Source: UBA2336 sp031395485
GTDB lineage: Bacteria; Bacteroidota; Bacteroidia; Cytophagales; Cyclobacteriaceae
Direction: 5' to 3'
Assembly: GCA_031395485.1 (NCBI GenBank)
Contig: JANNUS010000006.1
Coordinates: 1-64,000 of the forward strand
DNA length: 64,000 nt
In this document: piece by piece, positions 43,227-51,377 of the stretch
Position numbering within the stretch: position 1 is the first letter of the stretch
Layout: every line of letters starts with the position of its first letter
Notes under the pieces: generated by a model
The model's input: the letters and a program-made list of their open reading frames with translations, nothing else
The model's database searches: none
What the model was told of the DNA's origin: nothing
Position numbers and translations under genes: made by a program

Positions 43227-44387
43227 ATGTTAAGAGTTATAACCGGATTTTTCTGTCTTCTCTGTCTTACCACAGAAGCCCAAGTGCTACGCGATATAAA
43301 TTACAGTTACGTCTACGACCCACAAGAGGCTTTCAATTTTAAATGGAAGGTCGTTAGGGTTGAGGAAGCCTACAAAGTTTTCTATGAAATACTACCCAAT
43401 GATGCCATACAAGATTCCGCTACAATAACGGTACAATTTGAATTACGCGAATCGCTGGGCGATAGAAGGGGCCAGCAGATTGCAACAACAACAAAACAAG
43501 CTGGGTCAATAGTTGGCTCTGACTCTTTTCAGCCCGAAAAAGACTATCATATTGTTGTGGCAAAAATTACACTATCCGATCCGGAAGAATCAAGTACTTA
43601 CACGTACTATAAACTATTGCCAACGAATAAGTCAGCCTATATCTCATCAGACTCCCAGCCAATCGTAAATTCCTTTACTCCGAAAAACCAACGTATAACA
43701 TTCGATGGATTTGAAGCTCGTAAGCCAATTCACGTTGCCTATTATTCAATACCTTTTCCTGCGGGCGCTCCTGCATTTTCTACCACACAGGCTAAGGTTG
43801 CAAAAAAATTAAATCCAGACTCAACTTTTATCGTGAACGGTGCTTCGCCTGTACCTTTAAATAGAAAAGGACTATACCTGGCACAGCAAGATACCTCCTC
43901 TGTGGAGGGAATATCGTTTCGGGTAGAAGAAGATTACCCTAAACTTGATCAACTAGAAAGCTTGGTGGGGCCACTGATTTACATTTGCACAAAACAAGAA
44001 GTTGAAAAACTTAAACAGGCCGGTAGCGATAAAAAGAAATTTGATCAGACAATACTCACCATCACAGGCAATGCCGAGCGTGCCCGAAAATTTATGCGCA
44101 ATTATTTTAAAAGGGTTGAGCAAGCCAACATTTACTTTAGCTCATACAAAGAAGGATGGAGAACAGACCGGGGCATGATCTATATTATTTTTGGTCCCCC
44201 AGACGGTGTCTATTTTTATGGAGAGCGTGAAGTATGGGAATATAAAAACGAAAGTATAAAAATTCGCTTCCTGTTTCTAAAATCGCCCACCGTATTTGAT
44301 CCTGATAATTTTGTGCTTATACGCGATAAAAAGTTTACCAAACCCTGGTACGGAATGGTCGATTTATGGAGACAGGCGCGCTTTTAA
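43227..44387 (+). CDS. GWxTD domain-containing exported protein
   Basis: 386 residues with signal peptide MLRVITGFFCLLCLTTEAQ, a beta-rich middle, and the C-terminal GWxTD domain: EGWRTDRGMIYIIFGPPDGV near residue 310, followed by REVWEYKNESIKIRFLFL. The domain is widespread in Bacteroidota and Acidobacteriota; its function is not established. It sits upstream of rlmB with a 111-base AT-rich gap, so co-transcription is possible but not clear. Confidence 0.85.
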   Translation: MLRVITGFFCLLCLTTEAQVLRDINYSYVYDPQEAFNFKWKVVRVEEAYKVFYEILPNDAIQDSATITVQFELRESLGDRRGQQIATTTKQAGSIVGSDSFQPEKDYHIVVAKITLSDPEESSTYTYYKLLPTNKSAYISSDSQPIVNSFTPKNQRITFDGFEARKPIHVAYYSIPFPAGAPAFSTTQAKVAKKLNPDSTFIVNGASPVPLNRKGLYLAQQDTSSVEGISFRVEEDYPKLDQLESLVGPLIYICTKQEVEKLKQAGSDKKKFDQTILTITGNAERARKFMRNYFKRVEQANIYFSSYKEGWRTDRGMIYIIFGPPDGVYFYGEREVWEYKNESIKIRFLFLKSPTVFDPDNFVLIRDKKFTKPWYGMVDLWRQARF

Positions 44388-44490
44388 TTTGCGATTTATG
44401 ATTTATGATTTTTAAATTTGGTCAATCAAAAATCTTATAGCGTAAATCGTACATTGTAAATCATAATTCGTACCTCCTAAATCGTACCTT
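44388..44490. repeat. AT-rich intergenic dyad (GATTTATGATTT type)
   Basis: The gap between the GWxTD gene and rlmB contains direct and inverted copies of GATTTATGATTT/AAATCATAA/AAATCGTAC. Similar sequence recurs at 46600-46690. It probably acts as a terminator or spacer repeat. Confidence 0.5.
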
Positions 44491-44498
44491 AGTGTCTT

Positions 44499-45242
44499 AT
44501 GAGTAATACAGACATGATTTATGGAACCCGTGCCGTGATGGAGGCTATTCGCGCGGGTAAGCAAATTGAAAAGATACTGGTACAAGCAGGTTTGAACAAC
44601 GAACTCATTCGAGAACTCGCGGGGGTAGCTCGTGAACATAATTTGCCAATCACCTACGTACCTCAGGAAAAGCTGAACAAATACTCGTACAAAAACCACC
44701 AAGGGGTTATTTGCATGCTGTCAGCAATTACCTATGCATCGCTTAACGACCTTATCGACTTCGCCTACAGTGAGGGCCGCGAACCATTTTTTATTATCCT
44801 CGATCGTATAACCGATGTGCGTAATTTTGGTGCTATCGTTCGCACTGCCGAATGTGCCGGGGTAGAAGGAATTATTATTGGTGAAAAGGGCAATGCTCCC
44901 ATTACAAGCGATGCCATGAAAACTTCCGCGGGAGCACTGAATCATTTACCTGTGTGCCGCGAGCCCGATTTGAAAAAGACTCTAAAATTTCTCCGCGACA
45001 ATGGCGTCATGATCGTAGCCTGCACCGAGAAGGCCGACAAGAATATTTATGAAGTAAAGTTTGACAGACCCGTTGCCTTGATCATGGGCTCGGAAGAAGA
45101 TGGTATCTCAGATGAGTTTCTCCGTGAAGCGGATGAATTAGTAAAAATCCCTTTAAAGGGAAAAATTAGTTCGTTGAATGTTTCCGTTGCAACGGGAATT
45201 GCTCTTTATGAAGTGGTGAGACAGAAGTCAATCAGCAATTAA
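44499..45242 (+). CDS. rlmB: 23S rRNA (guanosine-2'-O-)-methyltransferase RlmB
   Basis: A SpoU-family enzyme that methylates the ribose of G2251 in the 23S rRNA P-loop. The 247 residues have an N-terminal substrate-recognition domain (IYGTRAVMEAIRAGKQIEKI) and the knotted SPOUT domain with DRITDVRNFGAIVRTAECAG, LIMGSEEDGIS and PLKGKISSLNVSVATGIALY. All three SpoU motifs are intact. Confidence 0.93.
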   Translation: MSNTDMIYGTRAVMEAIRAGKQIEKILVQAGLNNELIRELAGVAREHNLPITYVPQEKLNKYSYKNHQGVICMLSAITYASLNDLIDFAYSEGREPFFIILDRITDVRNFGAIVRTAECAGVEGIIIGEKGNAPITSDAMKTSAGALNHLPVCREPDLKKTLKFLRDNGVMIVACTEKADKNIYEVKFDRPVALIMGSEEDGISDEFLREADELVKIPLKGKISSLNVSVATGIALYEVVRQKSISN

Positions 45243-45286
45243 CAACTATCAATGTTCATCCCTTGTTAATTACGTGTATCCGTTTC

Positions 45287-45435
45287 AAATCCTAAATAAT
45301 ATGAACGTCATTTCGTAGCGAACCTGACAAAGGAGGGTGAGCGGAGAAATCCCCTTGAGGATTACACGATAGGGGGATTTCTCCGTCCTGCCTGTGGCCG
45401 GACTGCGAAATGACGAACAAATATTATTTAGGACT
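45287..45435. repeat. Long-hairpin dispersed repeat, copy B
   Basis: This near-copy of 42151-42301 lies between rlmB and manC. Left end CCTAAATAATATGAACGTCA and right end TGACGAACAAATATTATTTA are inverted repeats; the inner arms GGAGAAATCCCC (45343-45354) and GGGGATTTCTCC (45373-45384) are perfect complements. It contains GGAGGGTGAGCGGAG and GTCCTGCCTGTGGCCGGACT. The remaining bases of the gap (45243-45286, 45436-45462) show nothing else. Confidence 0.8.
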
Positions 45436-45462
45436 CCTTGTGGATACTTAGATTGTTAATTG

Positions 45463-46542
45463 TCAAAGGAACTCCCCTCCACCCTGCATCGCTTTCACAT
45501 CGTTTACAAACCTACGGAACTGATCTTCTTGGTCTTTCTGGCAAACAATAATTACGTTTCCAAACTCGGCCACTAAGTAGCCATTCAAGCCTTGTACTAC
45601 GATAAGTTTATCCGGAGATGAAGCTCGAACAATTGAGTTACGGGTATCATACAGCAATGTTTTGCCCTTTAAAACATTGTTGTTTTCATCCTTAACAGAA
45701 ATTTCATGGATTGAGCCCCACGATCCCAGGTCGCTCCAGGTAAAATCACCCAGGCAAACAAATACATTCGTGGCCTTTTCCAACACAGCATAGTCAATGG
45801 ATATGTTTTTGCATTGGGCATAGGCTTTCTCAATGGCTTCAGCCTCTGAGGGTGTATTAAAACTCGTCTTTGCTTCCTCAAATACTTCTGCCATCTCGGG
45901 CAGATGCTCCTGTATAGCGTTTAAAATGGCCTGAACTCCCCATATAAATATGCCCGCGTTCCATACAAAATCTCCGCTTTCCAAAAATTTCTTCGCTAAC
46001 GCCAACTCTGGCTTTTCGGTGAATGTTTTTACCTTCTTTGCAATTTTTTTATCCGGTAAAAACTGAATGTAACCGTAGCCAGTCTCCGGCCGCGTTGGGG
46101 TAATGCCCAGTGTGAGTAATGTGTCTTGCGTTTTGGTCTCTTCTGCTGCTTTTAGAATAATTTCATGAAAAGCCTCCTCCTTCAAGATTAAATGATCAGA
46201 GGGGCTTACGACAATTACAGCGTCTTTATTCATTTGCTGAATCCGATAACTGGCATATGCGATACACGATGCTGTGTTCTTGCGCATAGGCTCACCTAAA
46301 ATCTGACTGAATTGTAAATCGGGCAGCTGATCATGCACCAACTGTGCATGCTCCTGATGCGTTACTACATATATATTTTCCTTTGGGCAGATGGTAGCAA
46401 ACCGATCATAGGTTGATTGCAACAATGTTTTTCCAGTGCCCAGTACATCTAAAAATTGTTTGGGCTTTGCATTACGGCTATACGGCCAAAAACGCACTCC
46501 TACACCTCCTGCCATTAATACGACATAGAGATTTTTATTCAT
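45463..46542 (-). CDS. manC: Mannose-1-phosphate guanylyltransferase
   Basis: It forms GDP-mannose from mannose-1-phosphate and GTP for polysaccharides. The 359 residues start MNKNLYVVLMAGGVGVRFWP with the pyrophosphorylase signature, followed by KPKQFLD, VSPSDHLI and the active-site FTEKPELALAKKFL. Only the nucleotidyltransferase domain is present, without the isomerase domain of bifunctional AlgA-type enzymes. ATG 46542 is preferred; an ATG at 46596 would add 18 residues unlike the family. Confidence 0.93.
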   Translation of the reverse strand: MNKNLYVVLMAGGVGVRFWPYSRNAKPKQFLDVLGTGKTLLQSTYDRFATICPKENIYVVTHQEHAQLVHDQLPDLQFSQILGEPMRKNTASCIAYASYRIQQMNKDAVIVVSPSDHLILKEEAFHEIILKAAEETKTQDTLLTLGITPTRPETGYGYIQFLPDKKIAKKVKTFTEKPELALAKKFLESGDFVWNAGIFIWGVQAILNAIQEHLPEMAEVFEEAKTSFNTPSEAEAIEKAYAQCKNISIDYAVLEKATNVFVCLGDFTWSDLGSWGSIHEISVKDENNNVLKGKTLLYDTRNSIVRASSPDKLIVVQGLNGYLVAEFGNVIIVCQKDQEDQFRRFVNDVKAMQGGGEFL

Positions 46543-46599
46543 GTAAAAAGAGCGTTTAGAAAGGCGGTCGCCAAGTAAGGATTTTAAAATACCCATTCA

Positions 46600-46690
46600 G
46601 GAGATTTAAGATTTACAATTTACAATTTACGATTTGAAATTTAGGTTGGATAAGAATTAAAAATCGTAATTCATCCATCTCAAAATCGTA
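46600..46690. repeat. AT-rich intergenic dyad upstream of manC
   Basis: This stretch between kdsD and manC holds GATTTAAGATTTACAATTT, TTTACGATTTGAAATTT and, inverted, AAAATCGTAAATC. It is of the same type as 44388-44490. Confidence 0.5.
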
Positions 46691-46692
46691 AA

Positions 46693-47661
46693 TCAAACAA
46701 TGCCTTCTTTCAAAAGATCGTGCAGATGAATGAAGCCAACAATTATCTCTCCTTCCACAACTGCTAACTGTGTAATGTTTCCTGCCTGCATCAGTTGGAG
46801 AGCTTTTACTGCAAACTCATCTTTTTCAATTCGCTTCGGATTTCGAGACATGATTTCAGACGCCTTCACTTCTACTAGATTAACGTCTTTCTGAAGCATG
46901 CGTCTAAGGTCACCATCGGTAATAATACCCAATAATATTTTATCATCTTCAGCAACAGCTGTACACCCTAATCGTTTCGAAGTTATTTCAAGAATAACAT
47001 CTTTTAGGGGAGTATTCGGCTTCACAATTGGAAGCTGGTTCTGAACAAATACATCCGAAACTTTAAGATAGAGTTGCTTTCCTAATGCTCCGCCTGGGTG
47101 ATATTTTGCAAAATCCTCGCTCGAAAAATTACGCAATTCCAACAGGCAAACCGCCAACGCGTCACCCATCGCCAAATGAGCTGTAGTGCTCGTTGTGGGT
47201 GCCAGATTATTCGGGCAGGCCTCCTCTCCTATGGTTGCATTTAAAACATAATCAGCTTGCTGAGCCAGGTACGATTTTACGTTACTGACCAAGGCAACAA
47301 GCTTTGACCCCCTTCGCTTAAGCAATGGAACAAGTACCTTTATCTCCGGAGTGTTACCGCTTTTAGATATACAGATAACAATATCGGCCTGTTGGATCAT
47401 TCCCAAATCTCCATGGATGGCATCGGCCGCATGCATAAATAAAGATGGAGTTCCAGTAGAATTAAGGGTAGCCACAATTTTATTGGCAATTATGGCACTT
47501 TTGCCAATGCCTGTTATGACAACACGCCCCTTTGCAGAATATATCTCTTGTACGCAGGCTTCAAAACTGTCGTCAATAAATTGCGTTAGATTGTGAATTG
47601 CTGCGGATTCATTTAATAAAACATCCTGTGCAATTTTTTTGATATTTTTTACTAAATTCAA
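46693..47661 (-). CDS. kdsD: Arabinose-5-phosphate isomerase (KpsF/GutQ/KdsD)
   Basis: It interconverts ribulose-5-phosphate and arabinose-5-phosphate for Kdo synthesis. The SIS domain has VVITGIGKSAIIANKIVATL and FMHAADAIHGDLGMI, with KSGNTPEIKVL. Two C-terminal CBS domains follow (DVILEITSKRLGCTAVAEDD; IMSRNPKRIEKDEFAVKAL). No ATG is available. TTG at 47661 gives (M)NLVKNIKKIAQDVLL, matching the family; TTG at 47694 would lie inside the apparent -7 element. Confidence 0.9.
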   Translation of the reverse strand: MNLVKNIKKIAQDVLLNESAAIHNLTQFIDDSFEACVQEIYSAKGRVVITGIGKSAIIANKIVATLNSTGTPSLFMHAADAIHGDLGMIQQADIVICISKSGNTPEIKVLVPLLKRRGSKLVALVSNVKSYLAQQADYVLNATIGEEACPNNLAPTTSTTAHLAMGDALAVCLLELRNFSSEDFAKYHPGGALGKQLYLKVSDVFVQNQLPIVKPNTPLKDVILEITSKRLGCTAVAEDDKILLGIITDGDLRRMLQKDVNLVEVKASEIMSRNPKRIEKDEFAVKALQLMQAGNITQLAVVEGEIIVGFIHLHDLLKEGIV

Positions 47662-47691
47662 TGTCCTGTCAAAATTAGCTTTGTCTATGGG

Positions 47692-47699
47692 CAAAGATA
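47692..47699 (-). promoter_or_regulatory. Bacteroidota -7 element of kdsD
   Basis: TATCTTTG on the minus strand is an exact TAnnTTTG match, 31 bases before the TTG at 47661. A -33 TTTG is not evident. It decides against the upstream TTG start. Confidence 0.45.
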
Positions 47700-47732
47700 C
47701 AGATTTGACGATAACTACCGTTAGGGATATAT

Positions 47733-49925
47733 ATGATGTTGGTTGAAGAGAAAGACACTTTAAAACTAAAACTCAAAGAAGTTTTTGGCTACGGGCAATT
47801 CCGGGGAAATCAAGAGACTGTGATCCGCAATGTACTAGACGGCCGGAATACGTTCGTGATCATGCCTACGGGTGCTGGTAAATCATTGTGCTATCAGTTA
47901 CCAGCCCTAATGAATGACGGGTTGGCCATTGTAATTTCTCCGTTAATCGCCTTGATGAAAAATCAGGTTGATCAACTCAATGCTTATGGTGTAGATGCCC
48001 GTTTTTTAAACTCTACCCTTTCAAAGGGGGAAATTACCCGCTTGAAAAAAGACTGCTTGACCGGAATTGTGAAGCTACTCTATGTCGCTCCTGAATCGAT
48101 GAACAAGGAAGAGAATATCGAATTCCTGAAAAAAGTAAATATTTCATTCGTAGCAATTGATGAAGCACACTGTATCTCCGAATGGGGGCATGATTTTCGT
48201 CCGGAATACCGTAGAATTAAAACCATCATTCAGCAATTTGGAAACTTGCCTGTAATTGCGTTGACCGCAACGGCCACTCCAAAAGTACAGCTCGACATCC
48301 AAAAGAATTTGCAAATGGAAGATGCTGACGTGTTCATGTCATCTTTCAACCGAAAAAATTTATACTACGAAGTACGGCCTAAGAAAGAAACGAAAAAGCA
48401 ACTCATCCGCTTTATGCGCGAGCACAAAGGCAAGTCGGGAATCATATATTGCCTCAGCCGTAAAAAAGTAGAAGAAGTTGCTCAACTCTTAGTAGTGAAT
48501 GGCTTTAAGGCGGCTCCGTATCATGCAGGGCTTGACCCAGACGTGCGTGAAAAAAATCAAGACGATTTTCTTAATGAAGAGTCCGATATTATTGTAGCTA
48601 CCATTGCTTTTGGAATGGGTATTGACAAGCCCGATGTTCGGTTTGTTGTGCACTACGATGTTCCAAAATCACTGGAAGGATACTACCAGGAAACCGGGCG
48701 TTCCGGTCGCGATGGACTGGAAGGACATTGCTTAATGTTCTATAGCCATAACGACTTAAGCAGGCTCGAAAAATTTAATAAAGATAAGTCTGTACAGGAA
48801 CGCGACAACGCCCGCATTCTATTACAAGAAATGGAATTCTATGCCGAGTCCCCCGTGTGTCGAAGACGTCAACTTCTTCACTACTTCGGTGAAGAGTTTA
48901 AACAAGACAATTGCGGCATGTGCGACAATTGCGTGCACCCACGCGAGCGCTTTGATGGTGTGGAGTATGTTACCATGGTACTTCAGGCAGTGAAGCAAAC
49001 GAATGAACGCTTTGGGCTTGGTCACTTAGTAAATGTTATTCGCGGAATAGAGGATGAATACGTAAAAAGCTACGGCCACTTCGATCTCGCCATTTATGGA
49101 AAAGGTGGTGATGAAGATGTTGATTTTTGGAAATCGGTTGTACGACAGACGTTGATATTCCAACTTCTTGAAAAAGATATTGAAAATATAGGCGTATTAA
49201 AAATTTCAGCACGGGGCGAAGCCTTTCTGAAGAAGCCACATTCAATAGAACTAGCACGCGACCACGATTTCACTACCGATCTTGAGGACGAGGAAGTATC
49301 ATCCGAAAAAGCCCCAGCTAACACAAAGGCTTACGATGATAAGCTTTTTGAAATGCTGAAAACCTTACGGAAGCAAATGGCGAAGGAAAGAGACTTGCCA
49401 CCGTTTGTAATTTTTCAGGATCCTTCGCTTGAAGAAATGGCCACCACCTACCCTACTACAAAAGAAGACCTGGCACAGGTAAATGGCGTGGGTATGGGCA
49501 AGGTGAATAAGTTTGGTGATGAGTTTTTAGATCTGATCCAAAACTATGTTGACGAAAACGATATTGAGACAGCCACAGAAATTGTAATCAAGTCGTCTGT
49601 CAACAAATCGAAAACCAAGATTTTAATTATTCAGCATATCGACAAAAAAGTTGATTTGGAGGAAATTGCTGAAACTGCCCACATCACGTTTAATGAGTTG
49701 CTGAACGAAATTGAAAATATCAGCTACTCAGGCACCAAATTAAATTTGAACTACTACATTGATCAGATCATCGATAAGCACAAACAGGACGACATTCATG
49801 ACTATTTTATGAATGCCCATACCGACAGCCTGGAGGAAGCCTTAAATGATAAAAGTATGACTGATTATTCTGAAGAAGACATCCGGCTGATACGGATTCA
49901 GTTCATGAGCGAGTACGCACATTGA
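47733..49925 (+). CDS. recQ: ATP-dependent DNA helicase RecQ
   Basis: A 3'-5' helicase for recombination and fork repair, 730 residues. Helicase motifs: GQFRGNQETVI (motif 0), IMPTGAGKSLCYQLPAL (I), DEAHCISEWGHDFRPEYR (II), ALTATAT (III), and YYQETGRSGRDG (VI). A zinc site (CRRRQLLHYFGE ... CGMCDNC), the winged-helix RQC region and an HRDC domain (LRKQMAKERDLPPFVIFQD, about 545-620) follow. The C-terminal 100 residues are an extra helical segment common in Bacteroidota RecQ. It is divergent from kdsD. Confidence 0.96.
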   Translation: MMLVEEKDTLKLKLKEVFGYGQFRGNQETVIRNVLDGRNTFVIMPTGAGKSLCYQLPALMNDGLAIVISPLIALMKNQVDQLNAYGVDARFLNSTLSKGEITRLKKDCLTGIVKLLYVAPESMNKEENIEFLKKVNISFVAIDEAHCISEWGHDFRPEYRRIKTIIQQFGNLPVIALTATATPKVQLDIQKNLQMEDADVFMSSFNRKNLYYEVRPKKETKKQLIRFMREHKGKSGIIYCLSRKKVEEVAQLLVVNGFKAAPYHAGLDPDVREKNQDDFLNEESDIIVATIAFGMGIDKPDVRFVVHYDVPKSLEGYYQETGRSGRDGLEGHCLMFYSHNDLSRLEKFNKDKSVQERDNARILLQEMEFYAESPVCRRRQLLHYFGEEFKQDNCGMCDNCVHPRERFDGVEYVTMVLQAVKQTNERFGLGHLVNVIRGIEDEYVKSYGHFDLAIYGKGGDEDVDFWKSVVRQTLIFQLLEKDIENIGVLKISARGEAFLKKPHSIELARDHDFTTDLEDEEVSSEKAPANTKAYDDKLFEMLKTLRKQMAKERDLPPFVIFQDPSLEEMATTYPTTKEDLAQVNGVGMGKVNKFGDEFLDLIQNYVDENDIETATEIVIKSSVNKSKTKILIIQHIDKKVDLEEIAETAHITFNELLNEIENISYSGTKLNLNYYIDQIIDKHKQDDIHDYFMNAHTDSLEEALNDKSMTDYSEEDIRLIRIQFMSEYAH

Positions 49926-49930
49926 TTTAT

Positions 49931-49969
49931 AGATTCAAGATTGAAAACTAAGTTTTCAATCTTGAATCT
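49931..49969 (+). terminator. Perfect 19-bp palindromic terminator after recQ
   Basis: AGATTCAAGATTGAAAACT (49931-49949) and AGTTTTCAATCTTGAATCT (49951-49969) are exact complements around one base. It lies 5 bases after the recQ stop and 35 before purD, so it probably ends recQ transcription. The same TTGAATCTTGAAT motif recurs after ndk. Confidence 0.75.
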
Positions 49970-50004
49970 TGAATTTCCTATCTTGCACCTTCCAAAATCA
50001 CCTA

Positions 50005-51291
50005 ATGAACATTTTAATCATCGGTAGCGGAGGTCGCGAACATGCTTTCGCTTGGAAAATCAGGCAAAGTAAGCATTGCTCTAAATTGTTTGTAGCACCC
50101 GGTAATGCAGGTACAGCCACGGTTGCCGAGAATGTTCCCCTTGCAGTGGATGATTTTGTAGAACTCGGGAAATTTTGTCTGGTGAACAACATCGACCTTG
50201 TGATAGTGGGACCGGAAGTTCCGCTCGTAAAAGGCATTCGTGATTTTTTTGAAAAAGATCCAGCATTAAAAAATATAGCAATGGTTGGCCCGGGCAAGGC
50301 CGGAGCACAACTGGAGGGTAGCAAAGATTTCTCCAAGCAATTCATGCTTCGCAATAATGTGCCTACAGCTAAAGCAAGAACGTTCGAAGCAAAACAGGTT
50401 GAAGAAGCGATTCGGTATATCGATTTATGCAAACCTCCCATCGTATTAAAAGCAGACGGACTGGCTGCCGGTAAGGGCGTGATTATTACTGAGAACCCCG
50501 AAGAAGCTAAAACAGCACTGAAAGAAATGCTGCTCGATAAAAAATTTGGTGAGGCTAGCACAAAGGTATTGATTGAAGAATTTTTAACGGGTGTTGAGCT
50601 TTCGGTGTTTGTACTAACAGATGGTAATGACTATGTGATTCTTCCTGAAGCAAAAGATTATAAACGTATTGGTGAAGGCGACACCGGCCCCAATACCGGA
50701 GGCATGGGGGCTGTGTCTCCTGTAATTTTTGCTGATCAGCTGTTCATGAAAAAAATTGAAGATCGGGTGATCAAGACAACCATTGCAGGTTTGAAAAACG
50801 AAAACATCCCCTATAAAGGATTCATTTTTATCGGGATCATGAATGTAAATGGCGATCCATTCGTGATTGAGTACAATGCGCGTATGGGCGATCCGGAAAC
50901 GCAGGTTGTACTACCCCGAATTAAAAGCGATTTGGTTGAATTGCTCTTGGCGGCAGGGAAAGGCGAGCTAAAAAATGTACGCATCGAAACGGATAACCAA
51001 TACGCAGTTACCATTTCGATGGTATCTGGTGGATACCCCGGTGAGTACGAAAAAGGAAAGGAAATTAAAGGGTTAGAGAAGCCTCTTGAAGGGCTAATCT
51101 TCCACGCTGGCACTAAGCAAGATGGGGATAGCGTTCTGACGGATGGCGGCCGCGTCATTTCCGCCACAGGTAAAGGAGTTGATCTTTCCTCGGCTAAGGA
51201 ACAGGCTTATCAAGCCGCTTCTCAACTAAGCTGGAAGGGTTTATACTACCGAAAAGATATAGGACTGGATTTGTTAGCTTTGAGTAAGTAA
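50005..51291 (+). CDS. purD: Phosphoribosylamine-glycine ligase
   Basis: PurD (GARS) joins glycine to phosphoribosylamine in purine synthesis. The 428 residues begin MNILIIGSGGREHAFAWKIR and include VIVGPEVPLVKGI, PIVLKADGLAAGKGVIIT, the ATP-grasp DTGPNTGGMGAVSPV and EYNARMGDPETQVVLPR. ATG 50005 is chosen; an upstream TTG adds residues unlike the family. Length is normal for a stand-alone enzyme. Confidence 0.96.
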   Translation: MNILIIGSGGREHAFAWKIRQSKHCSKLFVAPGNAGTATVAENVPLAVDDFVELGKFCLVNNIDLVIVGPEVPLVKGIRDFFEKDPALKNIAMVGPGKAGAQLEGSKDFSKQFMLRNNVPTAKARTFEAKQVEEAIRYIDLCKPPIVLKADGLAAGKGVIITENPEEAKTALKEMLLDKKFGEASTKVLIEEFLTGVELSVFVLTDGNDYVILPEAKDYKRIGEGDTGPNTGGMGAVSPVIFADQLFMKKIEDRVIKTTIAGLKNENIPYKGFIFIGIMNVNGDPFVIEYNARMGDPETQVVLPRIKSDLVELLLAAGKGELKNVRIETDNQYAVTISMVSGGYPGEYEKGKEIKGLEKPLEGLIFHAGTKQDGDSVLTDGGRVISATGKGVDLSSAKEQAYQAASQLSWKGLYYRKDIGLDLLALSK

Positions 51292-51377
51292 TCTCGAATT
51301 CAAATGAAAAGTAGCTTTCAAAAAAAATACAACCATCAATTCATCATTCTAAAATCTAAAACCTAAAACTTCAAAAG

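Noticed and set aside
50811..51167. 118-codon minus-strand ORF inside purD
   Set aside because: It is antisense to the conserved ATP-grasp region of purD.
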